DNA of 12,014 nucleotides. Source: an uncultured Granulosicoccus sp. GTDB taxonomy: Bacteria > Pseudomonadota > Gammaproteobacteria > Granulosicoccales > Granulosicoccaceae. The stretch spans positions 1 to 12,014 of the forward strand of contig CALLPU010000236.1 in NCBI GenBank assembly GCA_938016235.1. Reading direction: 5' to 3'. The notes beneath the pieces were generated by a model. That model was not told where the DNA came from, did not search any database, and saw only the letters and a list, made by a program, of their open reading frames with translations. The translations under genes and the position numbers were made by a program. Of this stretch, positions 6,622-12,014 are shown piece after piece; positions within the stretch are counted from its first letter, which is position 1, and each line of letters starts with the position of its first letter.

Positions 6622-8421
6622 ATGCCAGCTTACAATCCACCATTACAGGACATGCGTTTCGCCCTGCGTGAAGTGCTGAAATTCGACGAGCATTACGCAA
6701 CGCTCAAGGGCGCTGAAGACGCGACGCCAGACACCGTGGATGCCATCCTCGAAGAAGGCGCGAAATTCGCCCGTGACGTACTCAGCCCCTTGAACAGTGT
6801 GGGTGATGCTGAAGGCTGCACCTGGAAAGACGGCGTCGTCACTACGCCTGCCGGTTTTAGAGAGGCGTATCAGCACTACGTCGAAGGTGGCTGGCCGTCC
6901 ATGACGCAGAAAGTTGAGCTCGGCGGGCAAGGCCTGCCGCAGTCGCTTGGCACGGTGTTATCCGAGATGAACGGTACCGCCAACTGGTCATGGGCCATGT
7001 ACCCGGGGCTGTCACACGGCGCCATGAACACGCTGGAAGCTCATGGCACCGAGCAGCAGCAGCAGGCGTACCTGACCAAGCTGGTATCCGGTGAATGGAC
7101 AGGCACGATGTGCCTGACAGAGTCGCACTGTGGTACTGATCTTGGCTTGTTGAAGACACGCGCTGAGCCCAATGAAGACGGTAGTTTTGCGATCACGGGC
7201 CAGAAAATTTTCATCTCGGCGGGTGAGCACGACATGGCCGATAACATCGTGCACATCGTGCTGGCCAGACTGCCCGATGCACCCAAGGGAACCCGCGGCA
7301 TTTCCCTGTTCATTGTGCCCAAGTTCACCCTGGATGAGGCCGGTAATGCCGGTACGCGAAATGCCGTGAATTGCGGTTCCATCGAGCACAAGATGGGTAT
7401 TCACGGCAACGCAACTGCTGTGCTGAATTTTGACGGTGCAACCGGATTCCTGATCGGCCCGCCGAATCGCGGCCTGAACTGCATGTTCACATTCATGAAC
7501 ACCGCCCGCATCGGTACAGCGGTGCAAGGGCTAGCACATGCGGAACTGGCTTTCCAGGGGTCTCTGGCGTATGCGCGTGATCGACTGCAAATGCGTTCAT
7601 TGTCCGGTGCTGCAGCACCGGATAAGCCCGCTGATCCCATCATCGTACACCCGGATGTGCGCCGCATGCTGCTGACACAAAAAGCGCTCGCCGAAGGGGG
7701 TCGAATGTTTCTCTATCGCTGCGGCCAGCTGGTAGACGTCGCCGCTGATGGGCCCACTGATGAGATTCGTGCCGCTGCCGAGCAGGAGCTTGCGTTACTT
7801 ACACCCATTGCCAAGGCATTCCTGACTGAAACCGGATTTGAAGCTGCCAACCTGGGGTTACAGATATTTGGCGGCCATGGCTATATCAAGGAATGGGGTA
7901 TGGAGCAGAACGTGCGTGATGCGCGAATTGCGATGATCTACGAAGGCACCACCGGGGTTCAGGCGATTGATCTGCTGGGCCGCAAGGTGCTGGGTTCTCA
8001 GGGTGCTTTGTTGAAATCGTATACGCGTCAGATACATCAGTTCTGCAAGGCCCATTCAGATGAGCCGCGGTTAAGCCGCTATCTGCGACCACTGAACAAA
8101 CTGAATCAGGAGTGGGGCGATCTAACTCGACGCATCGGCATGGCTGCCATGCAGGACAAGGAAGAAGCGGGCGCAGCCTCGGTAGACTACCTCATGTATT
8201 CAGGCTACGTTGTCATGGCCTATTTCTGGGCACAGGCAGCAGTGGCCGCCGACAGGCAGCTTGAAGCCGGGGAAGGCGATGCGGTATTTTTGCGTGCCAA
8301 GCTGTTTACGGCGCGGTTCTACATGGAGCGTGTACTACCGCGAACACAGACATTGGCCACAACGATGTTATCCGGGGCTGATAACCTGATGGACCTGGAC
8401 GAAGCGCATTTTGCGCTTTGA
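6622..8421 (+). CDS. Acyl-CoA dehydrogenase, ~600-residue type with extra C-terminal domain
   Basis: This 599-residue flavoenzyme would catalyse the first step of beta-oxidation, acyl-CoA to trans-2-enoyl-CoA, passing electrons from FAD to ETF. The N-terminus (M-P-A-Y-N-P-P-L-Q-D-M-R-F) is typical of this long subgroup, which includes the DmdC-like and several FadE-like enzymes. Next come the N-terminal helical domain, the middle domain with M-C-L-T-E-S-H-C-G-T-D-L-G (about 158-170), and the C-terminal helical domain. There, I-Y-E-G-T-T-G-V-Q places Glu441 at the catalytic-base position. About 120 further residues form the extra C-terminal domain of the subgroup. Chain-length preference cannot be read; DmdC-like activity on methylmercaptopropionyl-CoA is a less likely alternative given the fadB-fadA neighbours. 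The stop is 138 bases before the fadB start, so an operon is probable but interrupted by hairpins. Confidence 0.9.
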   Translation: MPAYNPPLQDMRFALREVLKFDEHYATLKGAEDATPDTVDAILEEGAKFARDVLSPLNSVGDAEGCTWKDGVVTTPAGFREAYQHYVEGGWPSMTQKVELGGQGLPQSLGTVLSEMNGTANWSWAMYPGLSHGAMNTLEAHGTEQQQQAYLTKLVSGEWTGTMCLTESHCGTDLGLLKTRAEPNEDGSFAITGQKIFISAGEHDMADNIVHIVLARLPDAPKGTRGISLFIVPKFTLDEAGNAGTRNAVNCGSIEHKMGIHGNATAVLNFDGATGFLIGPPNRGLNCMFTFMNTARIGTAVQGLAHAELAFQGSLAYARDRLQMRSLSGAAAPDKPADPIIVHPDVRRMLLTQKALAEGGRMFLYRCGQLVDVAADGPTDEIRAAAEQELALLTPIAKAFLTETGFEAANLGLQIFGGHGYIKEWGMEQNVRDARIAMIYEGTTGVQAIDLLGRKVLGSQGALLKSYTRQIHQFCKAHSDEPRLSRYLRPLNKLNQEWGDLTRRIGMAAMQDKEEAGAASVDYLMYSGYVVMAYFWAQAAVAADRQLEAGEGDAVFLRAKLFTARFYMERVLPRTQTLATTMLSGADNLMDLDEAHFAL

Positions 8422-8458
8422 CGTTTTCCAGGCGGTATTCTATTACGAGCCTGGGAAA
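8402..8458 (+). terminator. Two consecutive stem-loops at the end of the acyl-CoA dehydrogenase gene
   Basis: AAGCGCA (8402-8408) and TGCGCTT (8412-8418) form a perfect 7-bp stem just inside the stop codon, followed shortly by TTTT. A second stem pairs 8424-8433 with 8449-8458, ten base pairs including one G-U, around a 15-base loop; no T run follows it. Together they could cause partial termination between the dehydrogenase and fadB, or act as an RNA-stability element. Confidence 0.35.
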
Positions 8459-8478
8459 TTGGCCACGCAGGCTCTCAA

Positions 8479-8525
8479 CCCGGATTTATCATGAAGCGAG
8501 CCGCTTCTTGACAGGCCCGGATTTA
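8479..8525. repeat. 10-base direct repeat flanking a small hairpin, upstream of fadB
   Basis: CCCGGATTTA occurs at 8479-8488 and again at 8516-8525, starts 37 bases apart. Between the copies is a perfect hairpin, GAAGCG (8493-8498) and CGCTTC (8502-8507) with a 3-base loop, followed at once by TTGACA (8508-8513). The repeat may be a binding site for a regulator of fadBA. Confidence 0.5.
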
Positions 8526-8544
8526 CACTCACAGTTACAACTTT

Positions 8545-8550
8545 CAGGAG
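8545..8550 (+). promoter_or_regulatory. Ribosome binding site that decides the fadB start
   Basis: CAGGAG ends nine bases before the ATG at 8560 but only three bases before the in-frame TTG at 8554. The ATG is therefore the better start, and it gives residue numbers identical to known FadB active-site positions. Confidence 0.75.
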
Positions 8551-8559
8551 CTATTGCTC

Positions 8560-10734
8560 ATGCTTTTCTCAGGTAGCGCTTTCAAGCTGACTCGCGACGA
8601 GGACATCCTCGAGTTGTGCTTCGACAGTGAGAACGAAAAGGTCAACGTGTTCAACCGCAGTGCACTGAAAGAGTTCGGTGAGGTACTGGCCGTTGTTGAA
8701 GGTGAATCCGATGTTGCTGGGCTTGTGTTGACCAGTGGCAAGTCAGTGTTCGTGGCCGGTGCCGATATCACCGAATTTCTGAGCTACTTTGCCTCACCCG
8801 ATGAAGTGCTGGGCACGATGCTCAATGAAGTGAATGCCATGTTCAACCGGCTGGAAGACTTGCCTTTCACGACCGTCGCTGCCATTAACGGTGATGCGCA
8901 GGGAGGCGGTTTTGAAGTTTGTCTGGCGTGTGATTTTCGCGTAGCAGCTCCGGGTGCCAGAGTAGGATTGCCGGAAGTGAAACTGGGCATCATGCCCGGT
9001 TGGGGTGGGTCGGTCAGACTGCCACGGTTGATCGGCGTTGATAACGCCGTGGAATGGATGTGTACAGGCAGCAGCAAGAAGGCTGCTGTTGCCTTGAAGG
9101 ACGGGGCTATTGATGCGGTTGTGCATGACGGCAATCTACGTGATGCTGCCGTCACCATCATTCGGCAGGTTCAGGACGCTAAGCTGGATGTCAAAAAACG
9201 CAGAGCGCTGAAAACTTCGCCTTTGCTGCTGTCTGATATGGAGCGCACCATGGCCATAGAATCTGCCAAAGGTGTAGTCGGTGCAAAGGCAGGGCCGCAT
9301 TACCCCTCACCCATGACCATCATCAACACCATTGCAAAACAGGCTACCAAATCTCGAGATGAGGCGTTGCCGATAGAGAGTGCCAGCTTCGTCAAGCTGG
9401 CGAAAACGGATGTTGCTGAGAGTCTTGTGGGTATATTCCTCAATGATCAATCGTTGAAACGACTGGCCAGACAGCAAAGCAAGAAGGCATTGCCCGTGAA
9501 ACAGTCCGCGGTGCTCGGTGCCGGCATCATGGGCGGTGGCGTGGCGTATCAGTCTGCCTCCAACGGTGTACCTATCATCATGAAGGATATCCGGCAGGAA
9601 GCGCTGACTGCAGGTCTGGATGAAGCGGGTAAGTTACTGAAAAAGCAGATCATGCGAGGCCGATTGAAACCCGAAGGCATGGGCGGGGTGTTGAATGCCA
9701 TCCGACCCGCCTTGAGCTATGGGGAATTCGGTGAAGTGGATCTGGTCGTGGAAGCGGTTGTGGAAAACCCGAAAGTGAAAATGTCCGTGCTGGCGGAAGT
9801 GGAATCGCAAGTCAGTGAGGACACCATCATTACGACCAACACGTCCACCATATCGGTAGATCTGTTATCCAGTGCGCTGAAGCGTCCGGAGAATTTCTGC
9901 GGTATGCATTTTTTCAACCCGGTGCATTTGATGCCACTGGTGGAAATCATTCGGGCAAAAACTTCATCGGAAGAGGCGATTGCCACCACCGTTGCCTATG
10001 CACAGTCAATGAAGAAAACTCCTATCGTTGTCAACGATTGTCCGGGCTTTCTGGTAAATCGCATTCTGTTTGCCTATTTCGGTGGTTTTAACAAGCTCAT
10101 TGCAGAAGGTGCTGACTTCCAGGCTGTGGACAAGGCGCTGGAGCGATTTGGCTGGCCCATGGGGCCTGCGTATCTGCTGGATGTTGTCGGTATGGATACG
10201 GGCAAGCACGCAGCCGGTGTCATGGCAGAGGGCTTTCCGGATCGCATGGCCAGTGAGGGCAACACCATCATCGATGCGTTGTATGAGGCAGATCGACTGG
10301 GTCAGAAAAACGGTAAGGGTTTCTATCGCTACGAAATGGATCGCAAAGGCAAGCCCCAGAAGTTGCCCGACGCCGACGTCGCCGCTGTCATACAAAGCGT
10401 GCAGGCAAAACCGGTAGAGCTCAGTGCCGAGGACATGGTGGATCGCCTGATGATACCCATGTGTATCGAGTCAGCCAGATGCCTGGAAGACAACATTGTG
10501 GGCACCGCCTCCGAAGTGGATATGGGTCTGGTCTACGGGGTTGGTTTTCCGCCTTTCCGAGGCGGTGCGCTGCACCACGTTGACAAGATGGGGTTAGCGG
10601 AGTTCTGTGCCCGCGCCGATGAGTTTGCACACCTGGGGCCTTTGTATCACCCCACGGAAAAAATGAGAGAGATGGCGAAAAGTGGTGGAACGTTCCACGC
10701 TAAAAGCCAGGACACTTCAGGAGCGGCAGCATGA
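8560..10734 (+). CDS. fadB: Fatty-acid oxidation complex alpha subunit FadB
   Basis: The 724-residue multifunctional enzyme hydrates trans-2-enoyl-CoA and oxidises the L-3-hydroxyacyl-CoA with NAD; it forms a complex with the FadA thiolase. The N-terminal crotonase domain has the oxyanion-hole stretch I-N-G-D-A-Q-G-G-G-F-E and catalytic Glu119 and Glu139 (L-P-E-V-K-L-G), the same numbers as in E. coli and P. fragi FadB. The dehydrogenase domain starts near residue 315 with V-L-G-A-G-I-M-G-G-G-V-A, an NAD-binding Rossmann loop. H-F-F-N-P-V-H-L-M-P-L-V-E gives the catalytic pair His450 and Glu462. Two C-terminal dehydrogenase domains follow, with N-D-C-P-G-F-L-V-N-R-I-L and the R-F-G-W-P-M-G-P region. 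Length is as usual for the family. The stop overlaps the fadA start (ATGA), pointing to coupled translation and a fixed subunit ratio. Confidence 0.96.
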   Translation: MLFSGSAFKLTRDEDILELCFDSENEKVNVFNRSALKEFGEVLAVVEGESDVAGLVLTSGKSVFVAGADITEFLSYFASPDEVLGTMLNEVNAMFNRLEDLPFTTVAAINGDAQGGGFEVCLACDFRVAAPGARVGLPEVKLGIMPGWGGSVRLPRLIGVDNAVEWMCTGSSKKAAVALKDGAIDAVVHDGNLRDAAVTIIRQVQDAKLDVKKRRALKTSPLLLSDMERTMAIESAKGVVGAKAGPHYPSPMTIINTIAKQATKSRDEALPIESASFVKLAKTDVAESLVGIFLNDQSLKRLARQQSKKALPVKQSAVLGAGIMGGGVAYQSASNGVPIIMKDIRQEALTAGLDEAGKLLKKQIMRGRLKPEGMGGVLNAIRPALSYGEFGEVDLVVEAVVENPKVKMSVLAEVESQVSEDTIITTNTSTISVDLLSSALKRPENFCGMHFFNPVHLMPLVEIIRAKTSSEEAIATTVAYAQSMKKTPIVVNDCPGFLVNRILFAYFGGFNKLIAEGADFQAVDKALERFGWPMGPAYLLDVVGMDTGKHAAGVMAEGFPDRMASEGNTIIDALYEADRLGQKNGKGFYRYEMDRKGKPQKLPDADVAAVIQSVQAKPVELSAEDMVDRLMIPMCIESARCLEDNIVGTASEVDMGLVYGVGFPPFRGGALHHVDKMGLAEFCARADEFAHLGPLYHPTEKMREMAKSGGTFHAKSQDTSGAAA
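10719..10723 (+). promoter_or_regulatory. fadA ribosome binding site inside the fadB end
   Basis: AGGAG lies seven bases before the fadA ATG at 10731, within the last codons of fadB. It fits re-initiation across the ATGA overlap. Confidence 0.7.
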
Positions 10735-11909
10735 GTTATCAGGCGCGAGATGTAGTCATCGTTGACGGTGTTCGCTCTCCGATGGCGCGTTCCAAGGGCG
10801 GTGGCTTTACCCACGTCAGGGCCGAGAATCTGTCAGCAGAACTGGTGAATGCCCTGTTCGTCAGAAACCCGGAAGTCGACCGCGGTGATGTTGAAGACAT
10901 TGTGTGGGGATGCGTCAACCAGACTCTGGAGCAGGGTTTCAATGTGGCTCGCAGCGTGGGTTTGCTGGCAGGGTTGCCCAAGCAGGTGGCTGCGCAAACG
11001 GTCAGTCGTCTATGCGGCTCATCCATGAGCGCCTTGCACATCGCGGCACAAGGGATCATGACCGACTATGGCGATGTGTTTGTGGTGGGTGGTGTTGAGC
11101 ACATGCAGCATGTGCCCATGCTGCACGGTATTGATATCAACCCCTCTGTCAGCAAGTACGCCGCCAAGGCATCAATGATGATGGGGGTGACTGCTGAGAT
11201 GCTGAGCCAGATGCACGGCATCAGCCGCGAGGAACAGGATCGTTTTGCCTTGCGATCACACCAGCGTGCGCAGGCTGCGTCAGTCGAAGGCCGCTTCGAT
11301 AATGAGATTGTTCCCATTGCCGGACATGACGACAACGGTGCGTTAACGATGATTGAGAAGGATGAGGTTATCCGGGCAGATGCATCACTGGATGCACTGG
11401 CGTCATTGAAGCCTGCCTTTGTACCTAAGACCGGTACTGTAACGGCTGGAAGCTCATCGGCCATTGCCGATGGTGCGTCTGCCATGCTCGTCATGTCGGG
11501 TGCCAAGGCCATGAGCCTTGGGCTGAGCCCGATTGCCCGCATTCGCAGCATGGCGGTGAGTGGCTGTGATCCTGCCATCATGGGGTATGGTCCGGTACCG
11601 GCATCAAAAAAGGCATTGAAGCGGGCGGGCATGACTATTGACGACATCGATTACGTCGAGCTCAACGAGGCGTTCGCCGCTCAGTCGTTACCGGTGATGA
11701 AAGATCTCGGTCTGCTCGATGACATGGATCGCAAGGTGAATCTGAACGGTGGCGCTATTGCACTGGGACATCCTTTGGGTTGCTCCGGTACCCGGATTTC
11801 CACCACCTTGCTGAATGTCATGCAGCAGAACGACGGGGAGCTGGGGCTGGCCACCATGTGTATTGGCATGGGGCAGGGCATTGCGACGGTGTTTGAACGG
11901 CTGAAGTAG
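10731..11909 (+). CDS. fadA: 3-ketoacyl-CoA thiolase FadA (beta subunit)
   Basis: This 392-residue thiolase cleaves 3-ketoacyl-CoA with CoA into acetyl-CoA and a chain shortened by two carbons, the last step of the cycle, in complex with FadB. The nucleophile is Cys95 in S-R-L-C-G-S-S-M-S-A-L. The other active-site parts are N-E-A-F-A-A-Q (about residue 307), His347 in G-G-A-I-A-L-G-H-P-L-G-C-S-G, and Cys377 in C-I-G-M-G-Q-G. These lie four residues beyond the E. coli FadA positions C91, H343 and C373. Length is normal for the family. It begins inside the fadB stop (ATGA overlap) with its own AGGAG, and a strong hairpin follows the stop, so it is the last gene of the block. Confidence 0.96.
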   Translation: MSYQARDVVIVDGVRSPMARSKGGGFTHVRAENLSAELVNALFVRNPEVDRGDVEDIVWGCVNQTLEQGFNVARSVGLLAGLPKQVAAQTVSRLCGSSMSALHIAAQGIMTDYGDVFVVGGVEHMQHVPMLHGIDINPSVSKYAAKASMMMGVTAEMLSQMHGISREEQDRFALRSHQRAQAASVEGRFDNEIVPIAGHDDNGALTMIEKDEVIRADASLDALASLKPAFVPKTGTVTAGSSSAIADGASAMLVMSGAKAMSLGLSPIARIRSMAVSGCDPAIMGYGPVPASKKALKRAGMTIDDIDYVELNEAFAAQSLPVMKDLGLLDDMDRKVNLNGGAIALGHPLGCSGTRISTTLLNVMQQNDGELGLATMCIGMGQGIATVFERLK

Positions 11910-11918
11910 GCTCATCAA

Positions 11919-11960
11919 GATGGCCTGATGTCTGGAACGCATGTCCAGCATCAGGCCATC
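11919..11960. terminator. 17-bp hairpin closing the fadBA block, possibly bidirectional
   Basis: GATGGCCTGATG (11919-11930) pairs perfectly with CATCAGGCCATC (11949-11960). Inside, CTGGA (11932-11936) pairs with TCCAG (11944-11948), leaving one bulged T and a 7-base loop. It starts ten bases after the fadA stop. Neither side has a strong T run, so it may work as a weak or factor-assisted terminator or protect the 3' end of the transcript. Its place suits two converging genes. Confidence 0.65.
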
Positions 11961-11972
11961 ACGTAATCAGCT

Positions 11973-12014
11973 CTAGATCCTGGCAACAGAGTTGTTGTCG
12001 ATGATTGCGTGTAA
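11973..12014 (-). CDS. Possible 3' end of a converging gene, cut by window edge
   Basis: On the - strand the last 13 codons before a TAG (11973-11975) read LHAIIDNNSVARI and are open to the window edge. Only the position beyond a hairpin that would suit convergent genes speaks for it; 13 open codons are easily chance. No function can be proposed. Confidence 0.25.
   Translation of the reverse strand, partial: LHAIIDNNSVARI

Noticed and set aside
8508..8513. Consensus -35 box TTGACA before fadB
   Set aside because: No acceptable -10 element at 15-19 bases (the sequence there is near ACAGTT), so I did not call a promoter.

Overview
The window most resembles the chromosome of a moderate-GC, probably aquatic or marine, gammaproteobacterium. 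The main reason is the right half: a FadB/FadA fatty-acid oxidation pair whose active-site numbering matches E. coli FadB (E119, E139, H450, E462), preceded by a ~600-residue acyl-CoA dehydrogenase. A NavAb-like voltage-gated sodium channel fits this picture. No rRNA, tRNA, CRISPR array, transposase or integrase was seen.

Left part (1-3950) looks like accessory lipid or secondary metabolism. An AMP-dependent acyl/aryl ligase enters from the left edge on the + strand. It meets a FabZ-type hotdog dehydratase on the - strand tail to tail, with a 4-base overlap of the stop regions. Further along the - strand lie a small twin-arginine-signal protein of unknown function and a GT-B (GT1/MGT-like) glycosyltransferase. 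Activation of an acyl or aryl acid, dehydration of a 3-hydroxyacyl chain and glycosyl transfer could belong to one glycolipid or polyene-type pathway, but the pathway cannot be named from this window.

Middle (3949-6621): between the glycosyltransferase and an AraC-family regulator is a 55-codon minus-strand remnant that reads like part of a BTAD domain, the activation domain of SARP-type regulators. It has no start, so I call it a pseudogene fragment. The AraC regulator (Arabinose_bd-type N-terminus, clear C-terminal HTH) is followed by the sodium channel. An AT-rich, repeat-containing 200-base spacer then leads into the beta-oxidation block.

Right part (6622-12014): acyl-CoA dehydrogenase, then fadB and fadA, all on the + strand. 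fadB and fadA overlap by ATGA and are probably translationally coupled. Together they cover the beta-oxidation cycle: FAD-dependent dehydrogenation, hydration plus NAD-dependent 3-hydroxyacyl-CoA oxidation, and thiolysis. The 138-base spacer before fadB carries hairpins and a 10-base direct repeat. A strong 17-bp hairpin closes the block, beyond which a converging gene may end at the right edge.
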